DNA of 64,000 nt from Candidatus Woesearchaeota archaeon. GTDB taxonomy: Archaea > Nanobdellota > Nanobdellia > Woesearchaeales > UBA525. Below, piece by piece: positions 40,780-48,873 of this stretch. The stretch is taken from contig JAPPOH010000014.1 in the NCBI GenBank assembly GCA_028818155.1, positions 1-64,000 of the forward strand. Direction: 5' to 3'. The notes under the pieces were generated by a model. The model was not told the DNA's origin. It made no database searches and saw only the letters and a list, made by a program, of their open reading frames with translations. A program made the position numbers and the translations under genes. The first letter of the stretch is position 1. Each line of letters opens with the position of its first letter.

Positions 40780-41169
40780 TCACCACTTCTCGACTGCAAG
40801 CTCTGAGATCTTCCCGAAGTGTTTTGTATTTCTCGTGACAAGCGTTTCTTTTTGCACGAGACACGTTGCAGCAATGAACGTATCGACGATGCCGATCGGT
40901 CTTCCCTTTTTAGCGAGTGTTGCTTCTGCGTATCCTGCTGCTGTCGCATCTGCAGTGTCGAATGGCAGCACTGTAATACCCTCAAAGAACTGTTCGAGCT
41001 GCGCGAGTTTCTCTTTGGGTTTTGTTGTTCTGAGCGCTCCTTTCACGAGTTCAAACCACGAGAAGTTTGTAATACAAATGTCATGTCCTCCATATTTATG
41101 TGCGGCACGTCGCGCATCGTCATGTCCATGCAATAACGCAATCAACACATCAGTATCGAAAACTACCAT
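40780..41169 (-). CDS. vapC: VapC-type PIN-domain ribonuclease toxin
   Basis: 129 residues. PIN acidic residues are visible in 'VVFDTDVLIALLHG' (Asp5 and following), 'SWFELVKGAL' (Glu) and 'GIVDTFIAATC' (Asp), with a further Asn/Asp in 'LVTRNTKHFGKI'. These coordinate metal for cleavage of RNA, typically tRNA. The start overlaps the antitoxin end by 7 bases, the usual arrangement. Confidence 0.88.
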   Translation of the reverse strand: MVVFDTDVLIALLHGHDDARRAAHKYGGHDICITNFSWFELVKGALRTTKPKEKLAQLEQFFEGITVLPFDTADATAAGYAEATLAKKGRPIGIVDTFIAATCLVQKETLVTRNTKHFGKISELAVEKW

Positions 41170-41393
41170 TTTTTAGCAGCCCTTCCTCTATATCGCTTTC
41201 GCTCAGCAAGTACATTGGTAAAAATCTTCTCTGATTCTTTGTCACCTTCCCAGATGCCTGCAAAGTCAAGGATGTTCCGTTTTCTTTTTGTTTCAAGGAG
41301 ACGAAGAATGACTTTGGTGAAAGAGTCCTTTCCTTCTTTCATTTTCGCGAGACCATCGTACGCGTCGTCTGAAATCGATATTATTTTTGTCAT
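41163..41393 (-). CDS. vapB: VapB-type antitoxin
   Basis: 76 residues. 'MTKIISISDDAYDGLAKMKEGKDSFTKVI' (split over the DNA-binding part) matches archaeal VapB antitoxins of the DUF217 type, and the C-terminal basic half ('NVLAERKRYRGRAAKKW') wraps the toxin. Its own promoter carries a palindromic AT-rich site, consistent with autorepression by the VapBC complex. Confidence 0.82.
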   Translation of the reverse strand: MTKIISISDDAYDGLAKMKEGKDSFTKVILRLLETKRKRNILDFAGIWEGDKESEKIFTNVLAERKRYRGRAAKKW

Positions 41394-41399
41394 AATTTG

Positions 41400-41421
41400 T
41401 ATATATACATGTTTATATATA
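41400..41421. promoter_or_regulatory. Palindromic operator at the vapBC promoter
   Basis: TATATATACATGTTTATATATA is a near-perfect inverted repeat centred on ACATGT and overlapping the - strand TATA region just above vapB. Confidence 0.5.
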
Positions 41422-41479
41422 AATTTTGCTGTTGTCGGGACAGTGCTATTTATAAAGAACTGTCATTCTCTCAGAAAAC

Positions 41480-41926
41480 ATGGCTTTCAAAGAAGACTAT
41501 GCAACACTCTCCTTACCGCCGTATGACGAGCTCAACGCAGAGTTCGATCTTTCAGCTGTTGCAGACGATTGCGCGCGACCAGCAAAAGAAGTGGCAAAGA
41601 AGATTTTTGAGCGTGTTGATGGGTTCAAGAAAATTCTCGAATCGTTATTGCAGCCAGAGTCAGTTATTGAAATGGAAGAAGCAGGAAAGCTCACAGAGAA
41701 GCAACAGCAAGAAATAGCTGCAGTCATACAATCACTCATGCGCATCGACAGAGAACTGCTAGTGGCTGAGCTTGAGAATACGGATGAAGCGTACGTACAC
41801 TTTGTGAACACTGCATGGGCCGCGTGGCCCTCTGTGAAAGAAAAATTACAGCCGATCGTACAACTCTTGCGCGATAACTGGTCCGTGCAGAAAAAACTCA
41901 AAATCACACATCATTATCTCGGGTGA
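41480..41926 (+). CDS. Hypothetical helical protein, 148 aa
   Basis: The start lies 27 bases below the TATA 'gctatttataaag' (about 41445-41457). The product is mostly helical ('PAKEVAKKIFERVDGFKKILESLL', 'LTEKQQQEIAAVIQSLMRIDREL') without membrane segments or motifs. It is 4 bases from adenylate kinase and probably co-transcribed. No family recognised. Confidence 0.55.
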   Translation: MAFKEDYATLSLPPYDELNAEFDLSAVADDCARPAKEVAKKIFERVDGFKKILESLLQPESVIEMEEAGKLTEKQQQEIAAVIQSLMRIDRELLVAELENTDEAYVHFVNTAWAAWPSVKEKLQPIVQLLRDNWSVQKKLKITHHYLG

Positions 41927-41930
41927 AAGA

Positions 41931-42452
41931 ATGAAACTCTTAATCATGGGGCCACAAGCAAGTGGCAAAGGCACACAAGCAGCATTGATCGCGAAAGAAT
42001 TCGGTTTGAAACACATCAGCACAGGGGATTTGTTCCGTGCAGAAGTAGCTGGCGAAACAGAACTGGGCAAGCAAGTGAAAGAACTACTTGATGCAGGCCA
42101 GTTAGTTCCAGATTCCCTAACGAATGAGATCGCAAAGAAGCACATTGAAGCTGCTGATGGCTTCATTCTCGACGGATATCCGCGAACAGCAACACAAGCT
42201 GCATTCTTAGATACGGTGACTGCAATTGACAAAGTGTTAGTTCTTGAAGTTGCTGACGAGACAGCGATGGAACGCATTAAAGGTCGCGGCAGGTCTGATG
42301 ACACAGAAGAAGCCTTACGGAACAGACTAGCGCAATACCACGAGCAGACGAAACCGTTAATCGAGTATTATGGCGAGAAGGTTGTTCGTGTTGATGGCGA
42401 GCCTGGGATTGAAGATGTGACGAAGGCGATTTTTGCTGTGCTCGGTGCATAA
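41931..42452 (+). CDS. adk: Adenylate kinase (short form)
   Basis: 173 residues. Walker A 'GPQASGKGTQAALIA', AMP-site 'ISTGDLFRAEV' and 'FILDGYPRTATQAAFLD', and a short 'GRGRSDDTEEALRNRLAQYHEQTKPLIEYY' region define adenylate kinase. The LID insert is reduced, with no zinc cysteines. It interconverts 2 ADP with ATP and AMP. Residues about 146-173 are encoded on the strand opposite the next gene's end. Confidence 0.88.
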   Translation: MKLLIMGPQASGKGTQAALIAKEFGLKHISTGDLFRAEVAGETELGKQVKELLDAGQLVPDSLTNEIAKKHIEAADGFILDGYPRTATQAAFLDTVTAIDKVLVLEVADETAMERIKGRGRSDDTEEALRNRLAQYHEQTKPLIEYYGEKVVRVDGEPGIEDVTKAIFAVLGA

Positions 42453-43048
42453 TTCTGTTCTAGTGCTGTTTGAGTTTCGTTTGCTCGTTCTACGAGGAGC
42501 GACCCGAGTGATGTCAGCGGATTTTTTTGATTAAGTGTTGCATACGACTCACTCGCTCGTCTGTTTGCAATAGAATAGATGCACGTGGCACCGAATGCGG
42601 CGACTCCAACAGCAGCAAAAGTATCTGCAGCTATTGGAGAAATTTGTTGTAGATATGTCGCAGCGGCAAGCGCAGCAGTTGATACCAGCACACCTATCGG
42701 ACCAACGTCACCAAGCGCGTCCGTTGGCTGCGGTGCTAGCTCACCGTTGATAGCTTGCAATACGTAGTTATTTTCCACATCCATATGGCGCATAAAGGCA
42801 CGTAACTCTTCAGTGCGCTCATACCGATGTCCGCTTGTTGTCTGCAACAAGCCGTCTTTTGCGAGAATATCTTCGATTCGTTCTAAATCTTGAGAAAATG
42901 TTGCTGCTTGCTCTGAAAGGGCAGCAATGCCTTTTGGAAACGCGGCTTCATATGTACGCACATGCTTTTTCAGTCGTCGACGAGTGAGTATTGCTCGGAG
43001 TCCCGTTGGTTGTGCTTTATGTTGTTGTGCAAGTGTGTATAACCCCAT
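42368..43048 (-). CDS. Hypothetical protein with two membrane segments
   Basis: 226 residues from ATG 43048, which has a GGTGG ribosome site 6 bases upstream and a TATA-like TTTAAAAATAG farther up; a longer frame to 43114 is less likely. The N-terminal half is helical and basic ('RRRLKKHVRTYEAAFPKGI'), followed by 'GVLVSTAALAAATYL' and 'TFAAVGVAAFGATCIYSI' membrane segments (about 125-165) and a Thr/Ser-rich end. It overlaps the end of adk by 85 bases on the opposite strand; the C-terminal sequence there lacks structure and may be read-through of a shorter ancestral gene. Confidence 0.5.
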   Translation of the reverse strand: MGLYTLAQQHKAQPTGLRAILTRRRLKKHVRTYEAAFPKGIAALSEQAATFSQDLERIEDILAKDGLLQTTSGHRYERTEELRAFMRHMDVENNYVLQAINGELAPQPTDALGDVGPIGVLVSTAALAAATYLQQISPIAADTFAAVGVAAFGATCIYSIANRRASESYATLNQKNPLTSLGSLLVERANETQTALEQNYAPSTAKIAFVTSSIPGSPSTRTTFSP

Positions 43049-43126
43049 AGTAACCACCAGTAAGTAATTACTATTTTTAAATGTTCCTAAGAACTGTTTC
43101 TGTCCGAGCGTCATATATGTAAAAGT

Positions 43127-44092
43127 TTAGCCAAAGAAACACTTCATTGTGATCGTCGCATAGCAGCCTTTCGGCAGATCAAAGCATACTTTGTACGTTA
43201 CTTCATTCATTTTTTCTATTTCTACGTTTTTCACTGGAAAGAACGCGCTTCGTGTCGTCCCCTCCAGTGTTAAGAATGGGAGTGCACGAACAACAAAACT
43301 TCGCTGTGTAAGGTTATCTTTCTGCAAGAGTTCATTATACCAAGTCGTGAATGGTTCTTGTAGTGCAGATGCAAAGCCAATGAGTGGGATTTCTTCATTC
43401 AGAAGCTCTTTACTCGGCAGCGTCAACTGGACAGACCCATCAATCTCTCGTGCATCTTGATCATGTTTTCTGATGTAGTTCCTGAGCACGTCATTAAACA
43501 ACCACGACTGATAGGCGTGCACGTACATGAGGAGCGTATGTTTCGGTAACGTTCGCAGTGCGCCAACGAAATCCGTTGGTTTCTCTTGCAAATATTCGTT
43601 CACAGAAGGTTCGTCTGCCGCTACCGCAGCTTCTTTGAACTTCCCTTGCACGATTGCACGACCAACAGCGACGTTGCTTGTTGAAAAACGCTGTTCGTCA
43701 AAATAGTTCGGGATCTGCGTTCTCTCTGTTGGTTTTTGCTCACAATCCCTTGCGATAATCTCAAAATGGTTCCCGTCAAGCATACCCAAAACTAGTGGTT
43801 CCTTGACTGTGCCAATGACTTCAAGTTGTATCGCATCATGTGTGAAGTTGTTGAGTGCATCTGGTGTGCATTTCACCGTCACGTATTGTGTTGTTACCGC
43901 AATCTTGTCTTTTGTGCCTGCATAGCCGATAAATCTGCGAGGAACCTTTGTGTATTTTTGTAACGCTTGTAGCGCAGCTTCTGTCGTCATGTTTGTTTTT
44001 GTGAGTTGTACTAACGTGTACGGACCTTCTTCCACCTTGTGTTCAGCTTGTTCAACGACGATAAAATCTGTTGGTGTTGTTTTGAGGCGCAT
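43127..44092 (-). CDS. truD: tRNA pseudouridine synthase D
   Basis: 321 residues, close to the archaeal TruD length. The catalytic motif 'GYAGTKDKIAVTTQYV' holds the Asp nucleophile, 'NYFDEQRFST' and 'VGRAIVQG' are TruD family segments, and 'MYVHAYQSWLFNDVLRNYI' is the conserved late motif. It converts uridine 13 in tRNA to pseudouridine. Monocistronic, with an AT-rich promoter about 20-30 bases upstream. Confidence 0.9.
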   Translation of the reverse strand: MRLKTTPTDFIVVEQAEHKVEEGPYTLVQLTKTNMTTEAALQALQKYTKVPRRFIGYAGTKDKIAVTTQYVTVKCTPDALNNFTHDAIQLEVIGTVKEPLVLGMLDGNHFEIIARDCEQKPTERTQIPNYFDEQRFSTSNVAVGRAIVQGKFKEAAVAADEPSVNEYLQEKPTDFVGALRTLPKHTLLMYVHAYQSWLFNDVLRNYIRKHDQDAREIDGSVQLTLPSKELLNEEIPLIGFASALQEPFTTWYNELLQKDNLTQRSFVVRALPFLTLEGTTRSAFFPVKNVEIEKMNEVTYKVCFDLPKGCYATITMKCFFG

Positions 44093-44193
44093 ATGCGCAA
44101 GAGTTTACTTGTTGTTTAATATTCTTTCTCTGAAAATTTCAGGATTTCTCGACGAAGACTATATAAATAAGAGCACATTCCATCCAATGTTCT

Positions 44194-45111
44194 ATGATAC
44201 CTGACTCTCCATCAATCAAGCTTGCGTGCTGCTTTGAGAATTTTCCTCAAAAGCTGACTGTTTTTGTGAAGAATGAACAAGTAGAAAAAATACTAGAAAA
44301 TAAAATCTCAGAATTTGCCACTAAGCAAAACGTCGAAGAACGAGCAATTAAAAATTATATCAAGAGAAAAAGATACCCCATCTCACTTCTGAAACATTTT
44401 CCAACAAATATTCTAAAGGAAATATGGAACAGGGAGCCTGTTCTTTTCTCGAAATGGAAGAAAGTAAAGGTGCCGACAAAACTCACACCAAAGCTCGCTT
44501 ACTTTGTCGGATATTTACAAGGAGATGGCTCGATAGAGTCAAATAAAAAAAGGATTGACTTCAGTGATGAATACAAATCTCAAATAGAAAGAATGAATGA
44601 GCTTTCGAAAGAGCTTTTTCTAATTGGAGGAAAAATTTGTGAGAAAAGAAGTGCTCTTAGCAAGAAACCCTGCTATCGACTAGATATCGGGAGTAAAGTG
44701 CTGAATGCGTACTTACACATAGTGTTCTCCATCAATAGAGGTGTGAAGAAGGATCTTCAAATTCCACCAGTGATGAAGAGAAATAAGGTAATTTTGAAAT
44801 GGTACTTAGCAGGACTGTACGATGCTGATGGCACATTGCCAAAGAATCCGAAAACATGCAAGCAAGCCTTTGTCGATATCACCATGAAAGATAGAGCATT
44901 CATAGAGGACATTAATAAACAGCTCGCTCGATTCCATATTAAGACGTTACCCATCTATTGCAGAAAAGCCAAATATCCAGGATCTGATAAAATTTCTACA
45001 ACATGGGAAATTCGAATTCGTCGTCGAGAAATGATCCAAAAGTTTTTAAGACGTGTGGGGTTTGCTCATCCTAACAAGCGTGTACGTATGCAAGCACTCT
45101 TGGACCCGTAG
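44194..45111 (+). CDS. Free-standing LAGLIDADG homing endonuclease
   Basis: 305 residues, start 25 bases below TATA (TATATAAATAA, about 44160-44170). Two LAGLIDADG motifs are visible: 'LAYFVGYLQGDGSIES' (about 107-122) and 'WYLAGLYDADGTLPKN' (about 205-220), so it acts as a monomer cutting an asymmetric site. The first 90 residues are an extra helical, possibly DNA-binding part. The stop codon TAG is bases 8-10 of the tRNA-Arg gene, so the reading frame runs into the tRNA. Base composition is more AT-rich than its neighbours, suggesting recent arrival. Alternatively it is the remnant of an intron or intein endonuclease. Confidence 0.82.
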   Translation: MIPDSPSIKLACCFENFPQKLTVFVKNEQVEKILENKISEFATKQNVEERAIKNYIKRKRYPISLLKHFPTNILKEIWNREPVLFSKWKKVKVPTKLTPKLAYFVGYLQGDGSIESNKKRIDFSDEYKSQIERMNELSKELFLIGGKICEKRSALSKKPCYRLDIGSKVLNAYLHIVFSINRGVKKDLQIPPVMKRNKVILKWYLAGLYDADGTLPKNPKTCKQAFVDITMKDRAFIEDINKQLARFHIKTLPIYCRKAKYPGSDKISTTWEIRIRRREMIQKFLRRVGFAHPNKRVRMQALLDP

Positions 45112-45176
45112 CTCAGTCTGGATAGAGCAGCCGGTTCCTAACCTGCAGGTCGAGGGTTCGAATCCCTTCGGGTCCG
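45102..45176 (+). tRNA. tRNA-Arg (anticodon CCT)
   Basis: The acceptor GGACCCG pairs with CGGGTCC. The D arm GCTC...GAGC has an AGTCTGGATA loop. The anticodon arm GCCGG-TTCCTAA-CCTGC reads CCT for arginine and contains one C-T mismatch. The T arm GAGGG-TTCGAAT-CCCTT is normal. No 3' CCA is encoded and no intron is seen. The first 10 bases overlap the upstream endonuclease gene. Confidence 0.9.
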
Positions 45177-45221
45177 TCTTTTCCCACAATCGTTATAAAG
45201 TAGTATTCCTCTCAGAAATCT

Positions 45222-45512
45222 ATGGATAAAGAAGAGATCATGCGGAAGCTTGAGGCACAGAAGGAGCAACTGAACACATTCAGTGTGGTAAAGATAGGAC
45301 TCTTCGGCTCATACGTGAAAGGAGAGCAACGCAAAGAAAGTGATCTCGATTTTCTTGTTGCGTTTAGCGATCCGACATTCGATAACTATATGGACACAAA
45401 GTTTTTCCTCGAAGAACTCTTCGGAACAAGCGTTGATCTTGTCATGGAAGGAAGTCTCAAACCTGCACTACAGTATGTGAAGGAGGAGGCACTCTATGCC
45501 CAAGGATTCTAG
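45222..45512 (+). CDS. mntA: MNT-domain nucleotidyltransferase (MntA-type antitoxin)
   Basis: 96 residues, start 25 bases below TATA (GTTATAAAG). The minimal nucleotidyltransferase motif is 'GLFGSYVKGEQRKESDLDFLV' split around GSY and DLD, giving the metal-binding Asp pair. Known homologues add AMP residues to the partner HEPN toxin and so neutralise it. The end overlaps the HEPN start by 17 bases. Confidence 0.85.
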   Translation: MDKEEIMRKLEAQKEQLNTFSVVKIGLFGSYVKGEQRKESDLDFLVAFSDPTFDNYMDTKFFLEELFGTSVDLVMEGSLKPALQYVKEEALYAQGF

Positions 45513-45825
45513 AGTCTATTTAGAAGATATTCTTGCTTCAATTGAAAAAATTGAGCGATATACCAGTAAAGTCACATTTGAAACCTTTGAAAAAGATGAC
45601 CTTCTTGCAGATGCAGTCACAAGAAATCTTGAAATTATTGGAGAAGCTGTGAAAAATCTCCCTGAAGAAATGAAAGAACAACACACCGATGTTTCATGGA
45701 AGAAAATCGCAGGTTTGAGAGACATTCTGATTCATGCATATGGTGGAATTGAATTATCGATTATATGGGATATTGTTCAGAAGAAAGTGCCGGAACTGAA
45801 GAAAAAAGTGAAAACACTTCTCTAG
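45496..45825 (+). CDS. hepT: HEPN-domain ribonuclease (HepT-type toxin, DUF86)
   Basis: 109 residues, helical. The catalytic motif is RDILIHAYGGI (R-x4-H-x-Y) near residue 73; Arg and His act in RNA cleavage, and the Tyr is the site that the partner adenylylates in studied pairs. 'TRNLEIIGEAVKNLPEEM' is the family's conserved helix. With the MNT gene it forms a toxin-antitoxin pair. Confidence 0.87.
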   Translation: MPKDSRVYLEDILASIEKIERYTSKVTFETFEKDDLLADAVTRNLEIIGEAVKNLPEEMKEQHTDVSWKKIAGLRDILIHAYGGIELSIIWDIVQKKVPELKKKVKTLL

Positions 45826-45909
45826 ATCGTATAGTTCTCATAAACGCAGGTGGGAAGTCCGTTTCCTCGTACTCACAATAGCAGATGCACTCCAATGTAT
45901 TTAAATAGT

Positions 45910-45927
45910 AACTACTTAAAAGTAGTT
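45910..45927. promoter_or_regulatory. Palindrome AACTACTT-AA-AAGTAGTT
   Basis: Two perfect 8-base arms flank a 2-base centre, 12 bases ahead of the TATA box (ATTTATAAATGG, about 45939-45950) of the 231-aa gene. A related palindrome lies at 63664-63675. Confidence 0.45.
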
Positions 45928-45982
45928 AATAATAGAAAGATTTATAAATGGTTTCAGTCATATATTCTCGATAGGGGAAGCT

Positions 45983-46678
45983 ATGAAACTTATCAAACCG
46001 CCAGAAGAACTGCTAGAGAAAGCACTCGAAGATTCGCGAGTGCACTACTTACTCAACGCAGCTTCGCAAGAACTTCCTGAGAAGCCCATTCAGCGATTTT
46101 CATCTGAAGAGCTTGCAGCGGCAGGCATCACTGATGCATTTCTTAGCCCACATGGAGCAAGTCTTGAAGATCCTCATGAAGCACTCAGAGGTTGGCGTCG
46201 AAATGAAGTTGAGGCAGAAGTATACAGGAACATCGTACTCGGCAATCTTGAGGAAGCTATGCGAGAACATGGATACGATATTGATGCTACAGCACTGCGC
46301 GGTATAACTACATCACTCAACGACACAGTCACCGTAGAAGACAGGCATGGAGAAATGCGCATCGTGAATATTGTGAAAACCTTGCGAATGGGAGTAGAGA
46401 AACCGACAGAAAAAAATAACCTTAGATTAACCAAAACTCCATCACTACTTTCAGGAGAAGTGAATTATCCTCCGAAGTATATGGGTAACAGTGTAAACTA
46501 TGCGCACGACGAAGCCGGAGAGCCTCGCAATCAGCAATTACATCCTGCTCTTCTCGTTTATGATTTGAATAAAATTGAACCTATTGAAAATAGCAGTGTT
46601 CGATACAGGCTTCCTTCTTCTGAAGCGAGAAATGAACTCATATCTGGTGCTTTTATCTGTGATAAATTACTTTTGTGA
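45983..46678 (+). CDS. Hypothetical protein, 231 aa
   Basis: ATG 45983 follows AGGGGAAG, a usable ribosome site, with a TATA at about 45939-45950. The product is soluble and mixed alpha/beta: helical start ('PPEELLEKALEDSRVHYLL'), a middle with 'HGYDIDATALRGITTSLND', 'VNIVKTLRMG', and a late 'HPALLVYDLNKIEP' strand pattern that recalls protein folds with a metal-free active site but matches no family I know. It may be regulated by a protein that binds the palindrome upstream. Confidence 0.6.
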   Translation: MKLIKPPEELLEKALEDSRVHYLLNAASQELPEKPIQRFSSEELAAAGITDAFLSPHGASLEDPHEALRGWRRNEVEAEVYRNIVLGNLEEAMREHGYDIDATALRGITTSLNDTVTVEDRHGEMRIVNIVKTLRMGVEKPTEKNNLRLTKTPSLLSGEVNYPPKYMGNSVNYAHDEAGEPRNQQLHPALLVYDLNKIEPIENSSVRYRLPSSEARNELISGAFICDKLLL

Positions 46679-46720
46679 GATTTCCAATACCTTCATAAAG
46701 AAGCTCTCTTCGCTAAAACC

Positions 46721-47749
46721 ATGGCACTTCGTCATTGGGCGTACTCAATTATCCTGCTTGGCCTTGCCGCGATGATTTACATCACGTGGAAGGTTGGCTT
46801 CTGGGATATCGTTGATGCGTTGACGAACGCGAACCCTGTCTTTTTGTTTTTCTTCCTCCTCACATCCGTGTTAATAGCAATCATGCTCACGTACAAGTGG
46901 CAGCTCATCTTGCATGCGCAAGGACATCATATTCCCTACCGAAGATTATTCGCATATAGAATGGTCGGCTACTCTGTCAGTTACTTAACACCAACAACAC
47001 ACGTGGGGAGCGAGCCGATTAGAGCATATCTCTTGAATAGAGATGGGATTCCGCTCAACGATTCACTCTCAAACGTGATCATTGATAAGAGTATTGAGCT
47101 CGTGACACACATCGCGTTCTTCTTCATTGGCGCGATGGTCATCGCGAACAGTATTCTTGTTGAGAAAACAACGAAGTATATTGTCCTGAGTCTCTCGTTT
47201 GCAATGATGCTGCTCATGGGGCTGTTCATCGCAGGCATTCTGAGCGAAAAGCAAATGTTTGTTGCGGCATTCAGATTTTTCAGGCTGCACAAAATCAAGA
47301 AGATCGCACATATTGAGGAGAACCTCCAGGAAATCGAGGAGCAGATTGAGTATTTTTACCGGCACAAGCGCATGTACTTCAGGAGTATCATCGTTATCAT
47401 TCTTGTTCTCTGGGTGCTGATGTTCTTTGAATATCGGTTCGCGCTCCTCATGCTTGGACACGAGGCGACCGTCGTGCAAATCTTCCTCATCCTGACGGGA
47501 GTGGGCATTGCGTATTCCATTCCGATCCCTGCTGCGATGGGCGTCCTGGAATTAGGACAGATCTCGGCTGCGAAGGTCCTCCAATTAAGTACGGCGACAG
47601 GGGTGGCGCTCGCATTCATTATCCGTGCACGTGACCTCATCTGGAGCGTGCTGGGTTTCGTGTACATCTTGTACTATAAATTCAATTTCAGGCATCTTGC
47701 AAAGGAGACGAAAGAAATCAGGAGACAACTTAAAAAGGGAACTTCTTAA
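46721..47749 (+). CDS. Lysylphosphatidylglycerol synthase/flippase-like membrane protein (UPF0104/AglD type)
   Basis: 342 residues with about eight membrane helices, for example 'IILLGLAAMIYITW', 'VFLFFFLLTSVLIAIML', 'IVIILVLWVLMFFEY' and a final 'LIWSVLGFVYILYYKF'. 'GYSVSYLTPTTHVGSEPIRAYLL' is the family signature, and 'GIAYSIPIPAAMGVLELGQ' the second one. Archaeal members take part in membrane lipid or glycan-lipid handling, including protein N-glycosylation. That fits a window rich in glycosylated surface proteins, but the substrate is not known. The stop overlaps the next gene, which is convergent. Confidence 0.8.
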   Translation: MALRHWAYSIILLGLAAMIYITWKVGFWDIVDALTNANPVFLFFFLLTSVLIAIMLTYKWQLILHAQGHHIPYRRLFAYRMVGYSVSYLTPTTHVGSEPIRAYLLNRDGIPLNDSLSNVIIDKSIELVTHIAFFFIGAMVIANSILVEKTTKYIVLSLSFAMMLLMGLFIAGILSEKQMFVAAFRFFRLHKIKKIAHIEENLQEIEEQIEYFYRHKRMYFRSIIVIILVLWVLMFFEYRFALLMLGHEATVVQIFLILTGVGIAYSIPIPAAMGVLELGQISAAKVLQLSTATGVALAFIIRARDLIWSVLGFVYILYYKFNFRHLAKETKEIRRQLKKGTS

Positions 47750-48789
47750 GCCCGTACAAATACGCCGTCACGAACTGTTTTCATGACGAGCGGAATACTT
47801 GGATCTCCATTCTCATCGAATGTTATCGTGCCACTCACGCCTTCATACCTTATCTCGTGGAGTGCGTGCACCATACATGTTGTATTGTGTTGACACGCAC
47901 GAAGCGTGTGTGCAATGATGTGCGTTGCATCGTACATGAGTGGCGCGAATCCTCCTGTTGGAGTGCCATATTGCTCGTAGTATGCTCGCTCGTAGTTGCG
48001 TGATCGCGCTTCTCCTGGAACGAAGTGATATGGGTAGAGAACTCCCTCTGCAAGATCACCAAGTGCAGCAAGTGTTGCAGCACTCTCGAATGGTGGGCCG
48101 GCAAGTAATTGCGCAGTGATACCGAGTTCGTGTGCTTGTGTTATAACAGTGATTGTGTCTTGATATCCTGCGATGAAGAGAAGTTCAGGCATTTCTTCCT
48201 TGATTCGAGTGAGTTGTGTTCGCACATCTCTGTCTTGTTCTTCGTATACTTCTACTGCAACGACTATGCCTTGAAAATCTTGAAGAAATGCGTCTTTGAG
48301 TGCTGTGGCAAACTCAGTATTTGCGTGGAGTATTGCTGCAGTTTTGTATGTGAGTGCTGCTGAGAGTGCTGTGTACGCGTGAGCAGAGGGTTGGATACGA
48401 AATACATAGTCTCCTGCATCGGAAATTGCGGGAGCGATAGCAGATGCCATAACTAAAACGTTCTGTTGTTCAGTTATCGGTGCTGTAGCAAGTACGACAC
48501 CAGAGGACCAAGAGCCGAGGACGACATGCACATTATCAACAGTAAGAAGTTTCTGCATTGCGTTCACCCCCACTACAGGAGATGCTTGGTCGTCTTCATA
48601 GCGTATCTTCAGTTGTTGCCCATTGATGCCCCCTGCTGCGTTAATCTCGTTTCTTGCCAGTTCGATTGCGTTCTGTATCTCAATTCCATAGACTGCGTTC
48701 GGTCCACTAAGAGGAAGAAGTGCGCCAATTGTCATTTCGTCTTGCACAGTACAGCTGACAAGAAGAAGGAGGAGCATGAAGGAGCGCAT
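47746..48789 (-). CDS. Branched-chain amino acid receptor-like lipoprotein, copy 1
   Basis: 347 residues. The signal ends in a lipobox (LLLLLVSC), so the mature protein would be lipid-anchored outside the cell. The body is a type I periplasmic-binding fold of the LivJ/leucine-binding family: 'IGALLPLSGPNAVYGIEIQ', 'ARNEINAAGGINGQQLKI', 'VHVVLGSWSSGVVLATAPI'. No permease or ATPase of an ABC transporter is nearby. It is transcribed divergently from a TrmB-type regulator with a shared promoter, which suggests a sensing or capture role for amino acids or a similar small molecule. Confidence 0.85.
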   Translation of the reverse strand: MRSFMLLLLLVSCTVQDEMTIGALLPLSGPNAVYGIEIQNAIELARNEINAAGGINGQQLKIRYEDDQASPVVGVNAMQKLLTVDNVHVVLGSWSSGVVLATAPITEQQNVLVMASAIAPAISDAGDYVFRIQPSAHAYTALSAALTYKTAAILHANTEFATALKDAFLQDFQGIVVAVEVYEEQDRDVRTQLTRIKEEMPELLFIAGYQDTITVITQAHELGITAQLLAGPPFESAATLAALGDLAEGVLYPYHFVPGEARSRNYERAYYEQYGTPTGGFAPLMYDATHIIAHTLRACQHNTTCMVHALHEIRYEGVSGTITFDENGDPSIPLVMKTVRDGVFVRA

Positions 48790-48826
48790 ATGGCAGGTAG
48801 CGTGCTATCGTATATGTATTTTTGTA

Positions 48827-48840
48827 GTCTTATATAAGAC
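48827..48840. promoter_or_regulatory. Palindromic bidirectional TATA element
   Basis: GTCTTATATAAGAC reads the same on both strands and provides a TATA box for both the receptor gene (start 48789) and the TrmB-type gene (start 48874). Confidence 0.55.
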
Positions 48841-48873
48841 AACATTTTTAAATTCGGCAAGAAATATCATTGC

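Noticed and set aside
43063-43072. AGTAATTACT palindrome ahead of the membrane-protein gene
   Set aside because: It is short, AT-rich and does not match the TACTT/AAGTA arms seen elsewhere; too weak to call an operator.
44194-45111. Reading the LAGLIDADG gene as an intron inside the tRNA
   Set aside because: The tRNA at 45102-45176 is complete and continuous, so the endonuclease is adjacent and not within it.
40780-45825. A defence island made of VapBC, MNT/HEPN and the endonuclease
   Set aside because: Housekeeping genes (adk, truD, tRNA) lie between them, and the two toxin-antitoxin pairs are ordinary; there is no sign of a joint system.
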